From NCBI GenBank assembly GCA_003116975.1, contig BGKB01000279.1, positions 7,179 to 54,542 of the forward strand: a stretch of DNA of 47,364 nucleotides, read 5' to 3'. Every line of letters begins with the position of its first letter. Positions within the stretch are counted from its first letter, which is position 1. Below, one piece after another: positions 17,263 to 26,404 of the stretch. The notes beneath the pieces are model-generated. The model was not told the DNA's origin and made no database searches. It saw only the letters and a program-made list of their open reading frames with translations. The position numbers and the translations under genes are program-made. This DNA comes from Aurantiochytrium sp. KH105 (Eukaryota > Sar > Bigyra > Thraustochytrida > Thraustochytriidae).

Positions 17263-18774
17263 TCATTCGCTGGGGTCGTCGAGCATCTGCAAGAGCTTGT
17301 CGGCATACGCGCTCGAATAGTACTCCACGACAGCCTGCGGGTAGCATGCGCTGATGGCGTCAATGATCTCTGTAAGCTCGCCGCCAACCGTCTCGCGAAG
17401 CTCCTGGACGAGCTGCAGACCTCCCGACTGCACAAAGGAGCGCTTTGCCATGCGGTCATTCGGCAGCACCTTGGCAAACTGTGCCAAAATGTACTTGACA
17501 ATGTTCGTCGGCGCCTCGCGCATGAGCGGCTCGAGCGCATTGAGCGCGGTACACTTCTTGATGATGGCCTTGAGCGCACGCTTGCCCTTGACCTTGAGGT
17601 CCTCCGAGGACTCCGGCGACATGTACACCGCAAGCAGCCGTCGCAGCACGTCGGCATCCGCAATTGCCTGCGCGTGATCAGGCGTGTGCCGTCCCACCTG
17701 CCCAAGAGACCACGCCGCCGCAGCCTTGATGTGGTCCTCCGGCTCGTGGATGAGCGCGTCCTTGAGCGGCTCGACACCCTTGGACACAATCACAGCCAGC
17801 GCAAGGGTCTCAGAGAACGCAGAAATGTAGCCGAGCGCCATGATACCAGGCAGACGAATGTTGCCCTTCGAGTTGGCAACGTAGTCCACAAGCGCCGCAG
17901 CGCCGCCGGCATTCACAATCAGCTTCGCAAGTTCCGGGGTGTGCTTGGCCACCTCGCGGATGCATGTCGCAGCGTTCTTTTGCACAAACTGATCGTCGTC
18001 CTGCAGGCACGTCAAAATGTTAGGGAAGATCTCCGCCTCCACGACCATCTCCGCAAGGTCCACAGAGTGCTTCGAGATCTGCGCAAGGCAGCCGCACGCC
18101 TGGCGCTTCAACTTGGCGTCATTGTGGGCAATCAATGGCGCGAGGTACGGGACCGCGCCGCAGTCCACCACCGCCTGGGCAAGCTCCGGGGAGTGCTTGC
18201 AAATGTCAGAGAGCGACGACGCGCAAATCCGCTTCAGCGACAGCTCCGGCTCCTGAATGCAAAGGATCAAAAGCGGGACAGCGCCAGAGTCCACCACCGC
18301 AGTGGCGAGCTCGGCCGTGTGGCCGGCAATGTACCCAATGGCCCATGCCGCCGCCTCTTTCACGCTCGCGTCAAATTCCTCCAGGCAGTTGCACAGCGAC
18401 TCCAGCGCCCCGGCATCAACCACGGCATGCGCCAGCTCCGGCGAGTGCTTGGCGACCGAACGGAGCACAAAGGCAGCAGCCTTCTTGTAGAACCGATTCT
18501 GCTCCGACAGCGAGTACACGAGCTGCGGCAGGATCTCGTTCGACACGACTGCCTCGGCAAGGTCGTCAGAGTAGTTGGCGAGCCGTCCAAGGGCAAGAGC
18601 CGCGGTTTGCTGAATGCTCGGAACATTGTCCAAAAGCAGAGGACGCAGCAGCTGCATTGCGCCCGCGTTCTGCAAAAGCTCAATGTTTTGCGGACGAGTC
18701 GCCATGTCGGCCACGGCCTGCGCGAACTGCTGCCGCGACTTTTGGTACTCCTCAAAGACTTGGATGGCCTGCAT
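17263..18774 (-). CDS. SPAG6: SPAG6/PF16, armadillo-repeat protein of the ciliary central pair
   Basis: 503 aa, single exon, ATG at 18774. The family length is ~509 aa in human. The protein is built almost wholly of armadillo repeats of ~42 residues with the recurring family signature KHSPELAxAVVDxGAxxxL (for example KHSPELAHAVVDAGALESL near 108-126 and again near 192-210). The N-terminus MQAIQVFEEYQKSRQQFAQ and the C-terminal region through VEYYS are also typical. SPAG6/PF16 stabilises the C1 microtubule of the 9+2 axoneme and is needed for flagellar beating. Its presence implies motile flagellated cells in the life cycle. The frame is complete with no odd features. Confidence 0.97.
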   Translation of the reverse strand: MQAIQVFEEYQKSRQQFAQAVADMATRPQNIELLQNAGAMQLLRPLLLDNVPSIQQTAALALGRLANYSDDLAEAVVSNEILPQLVYSLSEQNRFYKKAAAFVLRSVAKHSPELAHAVVDAGALESLCNCLEEFDASVKEAAAWAIGYIAGHTAELATAVVDSGAVPLLILCIQEPELSLKRICASSLSDICKHSPELAQAVVDCGAVPYLAPLIAHNDAKLKRQACGCLAQISKHSVDLAEMVVEAEIFPNILTCLQDDDQFVQKNAATCIREVAKHTPELAKLIVNAGGAAALVDYVANSKGNIRLPGIMALGYISAFSETLALAVIVSKGVEPLKDALIHEPEDHIKAAAAWSLGQVGRHTPDHAQAIADADVLRRLLAVYMSPESSEDLKVKGKRALKAIIKKCTALNALEPLMREAPTNIVKYILAQFAKVLPNDRMAKRSFVQSGGLQLVQELRETVGGELTEIIDAISACYPQAVVEYYSSAYADKLLQMLDDPSE

Positions 18775-18883
18775 TGTGGATGTTTGTTCGTGTGTTTGTC
18801 TGCACGCGTGCTCGCTCTCGCGACAATTTATGCTGCAGCTGACGCCTTTTTGGCCGCTTTACCTGTTCACTTTTGGCTTGCCC

Positions 18884-19012
18884 GCACGCACGCACGTACG
18901 CACGCACGCACGCCTACTTGCGCGCCTGCTTGCTTGAGGCGCTCAAGCGAAAGCACGCACGCACGCACGCACGCTTGCTTGCTTGCTCGCCTGCCTGCCT
19001 GCTTGCCTGCTC
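18884..19012. repeat. Tetranucleotide-rich tract (GCAC / GCTT / GCCT)
   Basis: Interrupted (GCAC)n blocks at 18884-18913 and 18952-18973 lead into GCTT and GCCT repeats up to about 19012. Confidence 0.75.
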
Positions 19013-19600
19013 CTCGCTTCTTGGCTTTGCTTTCTTCGCCAAGTTTACTTTTTCTGCTTTCCGTCTACGCACACCCTGCAGATCTATCAATCGGTCTCTG
19101 TCTCTACGTACGTACACGCGCCCTGAGAGGACGTAAGTGCCAGATAAACAGAAACAAGGCCTGCGCAAGGCAGCGGCCGCTTTACGCGCGCCGCCACGAG
19201 CCCTGACCGGAACTCGTTGTCTCTTTTTCAAAGACCAAGCGATAGACGCTCGACTGCAAACTACCTTGCAACGGATCCATTTGAAATAACAGACCACGTG
19301 AAATAAACCACAATAATAATACCGGTGGTGTAAAGGGGGTTAATCTCACACCAGACACCGACCTCAACGGATAACTTTAGTGGTCCTCCCTCGTCGTCCT
19401 CCTCCCCTTCACGTGCTCCGATTCTTTCTCTTTGGGTGCGCACGTGCGCATGTCAACTCACGATGGGAACGTGTCTATACTTGAGATCACGAGCACGGCA
19501 ACTTTAAAACAGCCGGCAGCTTCGTGCAGGCTAGATCGCATCGCGCGAGCGCGCGGCGCGCCCGCGCAACGAGGACCGTGTGGCCACCGACCCCAAAAGG

Positions 19601-19637
19601 GTGCCCAAGGGTGCCCAAGGGTGCCCAAGGGTGCCCG
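19601..19637. repeat. 10-bp minisatellite GTGCCCAAGG
   Basis: Three exact units (19601-19630) and a partial fourth, about 70 nt before the C2-like gene start. Confidence 0.9.
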
Positions 19638-19703
19638 GCACCCCGGGCGCTCTCAACGCGAGCTCGCAATTACAAAACAATTCAATAGCATAAGCTCGCT
19701 CCT

Positions 19704-20999
19704 ATGGTCCTCAGTCCACGCGAAGATGGCGAGGCCAAGTCACCAATGTCCGCGCAGCGTGCGCTGACAAATTTTAGCAAGGGTATTGGCACCTCGTTGC
19801 GCTCCGGGTTCAGAACCCATGTCGCCCCATCAACTAGCTCGAGTACCGCGAGCGTCGAAATTCCGGGCCAGCCACTTACTCCACTGCAGCATCAGCAACA
19901 ACAACATCTGGCTCATCAGCAAAAGATTCAACAACAACAAATGCAGCAAGAGCAAATGCTCCAGCACCAACTTATGCTGGAAGAGGCAGAAAATGAGGTC
20001 GACCTCGATGCTCAGGCAAGACAAGAAGCCGCAAGACAGGCAGTTCTCGAAGGAGGCTTTGCGCGTCTACTTGACGGCGAAAACTATTACCCACTCATCT
20101 CCGGAGTGCTTGCCGTAAAGGTGGTTCATGGCGAACTCGTGCACGGCGTCTACGAGGAAAGTAATCTCATCTTTGTCCGCCTCCGCGTACGCAATGTTAT
20201 AAAGTATACCGACCGCGCCCGGCACTGGGGTTCGAAGTTCACCTGGGGATCCATCAAGTATTTTCCCGTGCGCGTACTCCACAATCCTCGCCATCCTTTC
20301 AACCTCTTTCACTTTGATGTCATCCAGGTTCCTCCACATCAGTCGTTCGTGACCGCAGCAAAGGATCCCGCAAATACCATTGGATCCATTCCTTTTCACG
20401 TCCACGATCTCGTCCGCGGATCGCCCTGCACGGGCTCGTACAGTATTCTCCACAATCATCGCAACGTTGGCTCGCTCACGCTCGAGTTTTATTTCTCCTA
20501 CGGGAGTCTCGGCTTCGGGTATTCTTATCAGCTCAAGTCCGACGAATCCCCAGAGACTTTGCTCGAATACTCTATGCTGCCTCGCTGCATTCCCGACGCG
20601 CATTGCGACGAGTGGAGTCGCACGATATCTGTGCCGAGCAGACAGGCGTACCACGAGATACTCGACGAAAACGAGCACGAGAAGCGTTTTCCGCTCGTCC
20701 ACGCCCGCATGAAGCGTCTCGGCGATTTACGTGAGCAGTATGCCTCCATCGGCGAGCACTCGCGCATTGACAGGCTTGCCTTTCTGCACAAACAAATCAA
20801 CGACACAGCCCTCACCGACTCCAAGGTCACGCCTCCAGTATTTGGGCATACGGCCGAGGCTGGATCCACAAAGAATCCATCCTTCTTTCACAGATTTATG
20901 CGTCCCACCATCCCCGTCCAACATCATGAAGAGGATCCTGACGAGATCATCATCGATGACGGGGATGGTAGTAGCGATCGCAACTCTGACCAGTTCTAA
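19704..20999 (+). CDS. C2-like domain protein with Gln-rich N-terminus
   Basis: 431 aa, ATG at 19704. Residues 1-60 are Ser/Thr-rich and probably disordered. Residues 62-92 are Gln/His/Met-rich, followed by a charged helix (EEAENEVDLDAQARQEAARQ). A beta-rich domain spans ~125-278, from YYPLISGVLAVKVVHGEL to SLTLEFYFSYGSLGFGYSYQL, with TIGSIPFHVHDLV in the middle. This order (VKVV..., ...PFHVHDLV, LTLEFYF) resembles a C2 beta-sandwich. The aspartates typical of Ca2+-binding C2 loops are not evident, so lipid or protein binding without calcium is possible. The tail (~380-431) is acidic. The assignment to C2 rests on strand pattern only. It lies 480 bp upstream of the P4-ATPase on the same strand. 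Confidence 0.75.
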   Translation: MVLSPREDGEAKSPMSAQRALTNFSKGIGTSLRSGFRTHVAPSTSSSTASVEIPGQPLTPLQHQQQQHLAHQQKIQQQQMQQEQMLQHQLMLEEAENEVDLDAQARQEAARQAVLEGGFARLLDGENYYPLISGVLAVKVVHGELVHGVYEESNLIFVRLRVRNVIKYTDRARHWGSKFTWGSIKYFPVRVLHNPRHPFNLFHFDVIQVPPHQSFVTAAKDPANTIGSIPFHVHDLVRGSPCTGSYSILHNHRNVGSLTLEFYFSYGSLGFGYSYQLKSDESPETLLEYSMLPRCIPDAHCDEWSRTISVPSRQAYHEILDENEHEKRFPLVHARMKRLGDLREQYASIGEHSRIDRLAFLHKQINDTALTDSKVTPPVFGHTAEAGSTKNPSFFHRFMRPTIPVQHHEEDPDEIIIDDGDGSSDRNSDQF

Positions 21000-21478
21000 G
21001 CGAGGCTTTTTTCGGCAATGGTATACTAGCGTTGAACGCCCATTCCAAAAAAAGCAAACCTACCACCCCCTCTCCTCCATTCCCCATCCTTCCACCCCCT
21101 TCCCCACCATCTCCACTACCCATACACAAACTAATAATGACCAAATAAGCAAAAAATGAAAAGAAGCCCTTGCGTTTGTGTGCCACGAGAGCCTCTGTGT
21201 TAGAGAGGTGATGAGAGAGAGACGTTACGTATGTTTCGACACTGCAATGCGACACGAGGCGACCCAAGGATAAAGGGAGGGAGGTGATGATGTGCGTGGC
21301 CCACTACATGCGTCCCAAGAGACGAGAGACTCGTTGTAGACGAGGCGCAAAAGCAGAACCTCGACCCGGTGCGCGGGCAGACAGGCGCTCGTTCGCCCGC
21401 CCGCCCGCCCGCCCCGCCCGCCTGCCGGACTTTTTGTGATTGGCGAGTTGCCCGTGGTGGGCCAAGCAAGAAGTCACG
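21000..21478. other. Intergenic region before the P4-ATPase
   Basis: CT-rich DNA (21060-21120), then GA-rich, then a (CCCG)n block at 21394-21420. It holds the 3' end of the C2-like gene and the P4-ATPase promoter. No gene is seen. Confidence 0.5.
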
Positions 21479-24400
21479 ATGGGCCACCGAAAGTCCAGGA
21501 ACCACAACGCGCCGGCGGAAGTAGCGCCACACGCCCGCCCATACAACACAAGGCGGCGCGAAAGCGGGAAACCCATGTCAACGTGCGTCGTGCTGCAAAA
21601 CGCGCACTCTGGCCTTGGTGTCGGCCCGACCAACGCTGTGTCGACTGCAAAATACACGCGATGGACCTTTCTGCCAAAGTCGTTTGCTCTTCAGTTCCGC
21701 CGCGCGGGTAACGTGTACTTTGCCTTCGTCATCTTCCTCATGCTGCTTGGCAAGTACTCGGCTCTCTTTGACGCTGCCGTGCTGCCGTGGGGCCAGCTCA
21801 TCATGCTCACAGTCATTTTTGCCTTTAACATGCTCTCCGAAGCTCTCGATGACTTTGCGAGGTATCGAAGCGATGCAAGCACCAATGTTCGACCCTGCCT
21901 TGCTCTGCGAGACCAAACTTGCAATTTCGAGCCTCATACTTGGGGCTCGCTTCGCCGAGGTCACATCGTCCAGCTCTTCAAGGGAGACCAGGTTCCTGCA
22001 GACATGCTGGTCCTCGTTTCCAGCTTTGCTCTCGTCGATCCCTGTATCTATGTGGAAACAGCAAATATCGACGGCGAAACCTATCTGAAGCGAGCCTTCA
22101 CCGTGCCAAAGCTTGTGAGCCTCGTCACCGGTGAAACCAGCGCTGAGAATGACGAAAGCCTTGACGCGGATGCCTTTCAAGAAGTCAAGGTCGACCCTGT
22201 CCATCTCGTAACCACCTTCAAGGGGGCACGAGTCTCGTACGAGGCGCCGTCGCACTCTCTGTCATCCATGTCCGGTGAAATGGTTCTTTCCTCGCTTCCC
22301 GGCGAAGCGCCAACAACAATCAAATTTGGGGCGAGGAATATGCTCTATCGTGGTGCCGTTGTGCGCAACGTGAAATGGGTCATTGGTATTGTCTTGTACA
22401 CTGGCAAGGAGACCAAGGTGCTCATGGCCGACGCAGGAAGTGTGGAAAAACAGTCCAAGGTCGAGCGTTCCGTCAACCAAATCATCATTACCGTTCTCGT
22501 CTTTCTCGTTGTCATTCTGCTACTCTCTGAGCTGCTCCACTTTATCAATCCCTGGGCAGCAAGCACGCAGCTCTGGTACATGCGTCACACTCCAGAGGCC
22601 TCGGGATTTATTTTTCCGCGCTGGCTGGCTCAGTTCTGTCAAAATCTGATTCTCTTCAAAAATCTCCTTCCAATTCTACTCTACGCCGTTCAGGAGGGTC
22701 TCTCCCAGGTCCAGGCCAACGTCTACATTCGCAACGACCGCAACATGTACTGCCCGGACGCCAATCGTACGGCTCGCTGTAACACCACGTCGCTCGCGCA
22801 GGAAATCGGCCAAATCGACTGGATCTTCTCTGACAAGACGGGAACACTTACCAAGAACGAAATGCGGCTCGTCGCATTCGATGTCGGGGAGAGACGTTTT
22901 GGCGTTGTGCAAAGAAATCGTCTCGCGGAGCTTGACCGTGAAGTCGCAACCATGCATGCGTCCTCGAGCTTTTTCACTCGTGCTGCCTTTGCGGACCTCA
23001 TCCAAGCCGGCCGCAAGTCCCCCGAAGACAGCTCCAACAATCTCTCCCGTGTGAATCGCTTCCTGCGCGTTCTTGCCGTGTGCCACACTGTACTCATTGA
23101 CCCTGACAACTCTGCCGAGGTGGACATTCGGACCATGAAATCAATCGACGGAGCCTCGGCTGCCTTTTTCGAGAGCGAAAGCTCCTCAACTGCCGGAGGC
23201 CGCGCCGACTCCACGGTGCGGATTCGCAAGGCGTATGCTGCCCCGGTGGAAGACGAGACAATTATGCTTTCGCGATCTGAGTCATCGCAGCTCCTCGACA
23301 CTGCATCTGGCGGCCGCGCAAGAATATCTGACCACGTTGTCTACGATGCCGAAAGCCCAGACGAGGAGGCCTTGGTCTCGGGCGCGGCGGCGCTTGGCAT
23401 TGAGTTTGTCGCGACGCAGGGACAAAATGTTGTCTGCTTAATGTGCAAGGACATTGGATCCTCCTCGCAAACCTTTGAAAAATGGCAAATTCTCGCGGTC
23501 AACCCTTTTAGCAGTCGTCGCAAGCGCATGTCCGTGGTGGTGCGCGAGCCCGATGGGGACCGCCGCATCATGCTGCTCTGCAAGGGCGCCGACAACCAGG
23601 TTTTGCGTGTCACAGAGCACTTCCCCGGGGCCGCATCGAGGAACTCGGTGGAAGACCATCTCCGCACGTACGCGCGAGCGGGACTGCGAACCTTGGTGGT
23701 GGCACAGCGAGTGCTGGACATGGCGAGCTTCCAGACGTGGATGGCAGACGTTTATAGGCCTGCAGTGGCGGCAGACCCGGCAGCGCGCGAGGAGCGCATT
23801 CATGATGCCGCGTGCGCTATCGAGCAGGGCCTCGAGTATCTGGGCATCACCTGCGTGGAAGATCGTCTGCAAGAGGATGTCCCGGAGACTATTGCAACCT
23901 TGCGCACAGCTGGTATCCCGCTCTGGGTCATCACTGGAGACAAGGTCGAGACAGCAATTGACATTGGTAACTCCGTTCAGCTCCTCCGCGAGGATTCGAC
24001 CACCTGGCATCTCACCACAAACACGGTCAAAGAGCCCGCGTTTGAGACGGAACTCAATCCCGAAATCGTGACCGTCGTACCGGCCGGCATTGGTGCAGGG
24101 CGTGGCGCAGGAATGCCTGCGCGTATTTCTCGTCGTATTCAGGCCATCATGCGGCGCCAGGAACGAAATGCGTCTGGGGTCACGAGCCGGTTGCTTGCGA
24201 GACGGCGGAGTAGCGCTGTGCTGAGCACAGAAAGCAGTTCGGATGTACATTGGATGGCCTCATGCAAGACGGCGCTCCAGCAGTCGCTGTCGTTCGTGAT
24301 CGGCCTGGGTGCAATTTTCGCTCCACGCTCGCGAGCCAGCAGCGCCGAATTTCCTCGCCACGCTCTCGTTGTGGAGGGCGACGTGCTCAAGCACTTTCTC

Positions 24401-25618
24401 GGCGTGCGCGGGAAGGAGAATGTACAGAGCGAGTTTCTCGAGCTCGCCCGTCGCTGCGGAGTGGTCTTGGCTTGTCGTGCGAGCCCTGCGCAAAAGGCTG
24501 AGCTCGTGCGCTTGGTAATGAATGGCGTGCACCCTCGCCCCACCACGCTCGCGATTGGCGATGGAACCAACGATGTCCCTATGATCCAGGCGGCAAGTGT
24601 GGGCGTCGGCATTTCTGGGCGCGAGGGTACGCACGCTACCACCGCAGCGGACTTTAGTATCGCGCGTTTCCAGTTCCTTGCACCGCTCATGCTTGTGCAC
24701 GGCCGTCTTGGCTACATGCGCATGGGCAAGGCAACGCTGCTCGTATTTTACGGCAACATCATGTTTACCTGGACGACCTTTTTGGTGGGGACCTTTTCCA
24801 TGTTTAGCGGAGCGAGCATCTTTGATGATATGATGCTTACTCTGGTCAACGTCTTTGTCGCGGTGCCCGTTTTCATGCTCGGGTTCTTCGACACGGACGT
24901 GGTTCCCGTCTACGCGCAGCGCGACCGGCCTGAGCTGTACGCGCAGGGGCCGAGGAATCGTTATCTGAACCGCCGCATTGCTGACCTCTACATGCTGCGC
25001 GGAATTGCTCACGCTCTGATTGCCTTTCCGCTGATTGCGTATTGCAGACCGGACGGCTCGCTGGATTCCCTCACGACCCATCTCTATGTTTGCCTCATTT
25101 TCATTCTTACGCTACGCTCTGCACTCTCTGCGTCTTCGTATACCTGGCCCTTTGTGCTCGGTATCGCCTTCAATGTCGGTTTTGTCCTCTCTCTTTCGGT
25201 TCTCGTGGACGTTCGCGCTCTTCGAGAGGCACAATTTTTCCATGGCAATGCCCGCGTTGCTTGGAACATCAACTGGACCGTGGTCTTTCTCATTGTTACG
25301 CTCGACGTGGTCGGTCCTCTGGCCTGGTTTTACATCCGTAGCAACTACTTTGTCACGGACGAACGACAGGCGAATCGTCCTGGATCCGATGCTGTTCGAC
25401 CGATCGCATCGATTGACATGATGGCCAATAGCGGCTATAAAGCGGAGACCAGTGTTGCTCCTGCGACTGGCACCACGATGGACAATAGCCATTTAGTCGC
25501 TCCGAGAAGGCATAGCGAGGGCAGCACCAGCACGGGCAGCGCGAGCAGTAGTATCTCCAGTGGGTCTAGCACCAGGAGTGATCTTGGTGTCAGCAACCTC
25601 GACATCATCCCCGAGTAA
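21479..25618 (+). CDS. P4-type ATPase (phospholipid flippase)
   Basis: 1379 aa from the ATG at 21479; the frame is open slightly upstream but only with a TTG. P4-ATPases move phospholipids from the outer or luminal leaflet to the cytosolic leaflet. Visible landmarks: N-terminal KYTRWTFLPKSFALQFRRAGNVYF before TM1; actuator D198-G-E-T; phosphorylation site D452-KTGTLT; nucleotide-binding CKGAD; T819-G-D-K-V-E-T-A; hinge GDGTNDVPMIQ (D1028, D1032) with VGVGISGREG. About ten TM segments fit the family (two, two after the actuator, six C-terminal). In TM4 the family PISL motif reads PILL (P398). GDGTND replaces the usual GDGAND. The last ~100 residues are Ser/Thr-rich and probably regulatory. Flippases usually need a CDC50 partner, not seen in this window. 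Confidence 0.96.
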   Translation: MGHRKSRNHNAPAEVAPHARPYNTRRRESGKPMSTCVVLQNAHSGLGVGPTNAVSTAKYTRWTFLPKSFALQFRRAGNVYFAFVIFLMLLGKYSALFDAAVLPWGQLIMLTVIFAFNMLSEALDDFARYRSDASTNVRPCLALRDQTCNFEPHTWGSLRRGHIVQLFKGDQVPADMLVLVSSFALVDPCIYVETANIDGETYLKRAFTVPKLVSLVTGETSAENDESLDADAFQEVKVDPVHLVTTFKGARVSYEAPSHSLSSMSGEMVLSSLPGEAPTTIKFGARNMLYRGAVVRNVKWVIGIVLYTGKETKVLMADAGSVEKQSKVERSVNQIIITVLVFLVVILLLSELLHFINPWAASTQLWYMRHTPEASGFIFPRWLAQFCQNLILFKNLLPILLYAVQEGLSQVQANVYIRNDRNMYCPDANRTARCNTTSLAQEIGQIDWIFSDKTGTLTKNEMRLVAFDVGERRFGVVQRNRLAELDREVATMHASSSFFTRAAFADLIQAGRKSPEDSSNNLSRVNRFLRVLAVCHTVLIDPDNSAEVDIRTMKSIDGASAAFFESESSSTAGGRADSTVRIRKAYAAPVEDETIMLSRSESSQLLDTASGGRARISDHVVYDAESPDEEALVSGAAALGIEFVATQGQNVVCLMCKDIGSSSQTFEKWQILAVNPFSSRRKRMSVVVREPDGDRRIMLLCKGADNQVLRVTEHFPGAASRNSVEDHLRTYARAGLRTLVVAQRVLDMASFQTWMADVYRPAVAADPAAREERIHDAACAIEQGLEYLGITCVEDRLQEDVPETIATLRTAGIPLWVITGDKVETAIDIGNSVQLLREDSTTWHLTTNTVKEPAFETELNPEIVTVVPAGIGAGRGAGMPARISRRIQAIMRRQERNASGVTSRLLARRRSSAVLSTESSSDVHWMASCKTALQQSLSFVIGLGAIFAPRSRASSAEFPRHALVVEGDVLKHFLGVRGKENVQSEFLELARRCGVVLACRASPAQKAELVRLVMNGVHPRPTTLAIGDGTNDVPMIQAASVGVGISGREGTHATTAADFSIARFQFLAPLMLVHGRLGYMRMGKATLLVFYGNIMFTWTTFLVGTFSMFSGASIFDDMMLTLVNVFVAVPVFMLGFFDTDVVPVYAQRDRPELYAQGPRNRYLNRRIADLYMLRGIAHALIAFPLIAYCRPDGSLDSLTTHLYVCLIFILTLRSALSASSYTWPFVLGIAFNVGFVLSLSVLVDVRALREAQFFHGNARVAWNINWTVVFLIVTLDVVGPLAWFYIRSNYFVTDERQANRPGSDAVRPIASIDMMANSGYKAETSVAPATGTTMDNSHLVAPRRHSEGSTSTGSASSSISSGSSTRSDLGVSNLDIIPE

Positions 25619-26404
25619 ACCCCCCCCCCCCCCCCCCAAAAAAAAACCAACAAGAACATTGACCACAACAACGAATGAGATAGCAAGCACAAAGTTGTTA
25701 TTTGAAAGTCCAATGCATATGAAATCCTCATCTTCACCTCCAGCTACGGCCAGCACAAAGTGCGCATGTTGATGAATGTATCTTCACCTTTTCAGACTCT
25801 TGGGGTTTTCCATCAAAGAGCAGAGCGCTCCATCCATCTGCCCACACATCCATCCACACATCTTCTCCTCTACTCTCTTCCCGTCGCCATCACCTTCGGA
25901 GAAAAGGACATTTCGTGTCTCCTTTCCTCTCCCCCGAGGTCGCTCGCGGCGACTGTGCGCGCGCAGCGACCCGAGAGAGCGTGAGTGACGGCAGGCTTCC
26001 GCAGAAGATGATGAAGATGCTGATGGCCCAGATGCCATGCCATGCCAGGCATAAAAGTAACCCGCGTGCCAGTCGCAGCGGCGAGTGACAGGCAGGCCGC
26101 GACGCTGAGGCGCCCAAGCAGAGGAAAGCAGCAGAGCAGAGCAAGCAAAGACGCATCGAGGCGAATTCTCCGGGTCGCTCGAGCGCGCGGCATCGGAGCG
26201 GGGCGCGCGGCGCGGCGGGCGGGCAGCGCGGCAGCAGCCGGGCAGGGCAGCCGAGCGGGCGCGCGAGGCAGCGGCCTTTGCGGGCGCGGCGAGGAGCTCG
26301 GCGAGGCGCCAAGAGCGCGGCGGCACGCTAGATCGCCGCCAGCCAGCCAGCCAACCAGACAGCCGGACAGCGCGAGCGCGAGCACGAGCTCGAGGACGAG
26401 CAGC
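25619..26404. other. Intergenic region between P4-ATPase and HCCS
   Basis: It begins with a homopolymer block of 18 C then 9 A (25620-25646). It then has moderately AT-rich sequence and a very GC-rich segment (26170-26330). An ATG at 26042 is in frame with HCCS, but the intervening 121 codons are Arg/Ala-rich and more like a GC-rich 5' leader. Confidence 0.5.
25620..25646. repeat. Homopolymer block C18-A9
   Basis: It starts two bases after the P4-ATPase stop codon. True length may differ because such runs are prone to sequencing error. Confidence 0.8.

Larger units (their letters stand above)
18775..19703. other. Divergent intergenic region with simple repeats
   Basis: Region between SPAG6 (-) and the C2-like gene (+). 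It contains a tetranucleotide-rich tract at 18884-19012 and a 10-bp minisatellite at 19601-19637. No gene is supported. Both promoters must lie here. Confidence 0.5.

Noticed and set aside
17674..19206. 510-codon plus-strand frame across SPAG6
   Set aside because: Arg/His/Leu-rich shadow of SPAG6 that runs on into repeat-encoded sequence.
26042..26404. 121-codon N-terminal extension of HCCS from an upstream ATG
   Set aside because: The Arg/Ala-rich sequence looks like a GC-rich leader, and HCCS proteins start with MGxxxS as at 26405. It is not fully excluded.
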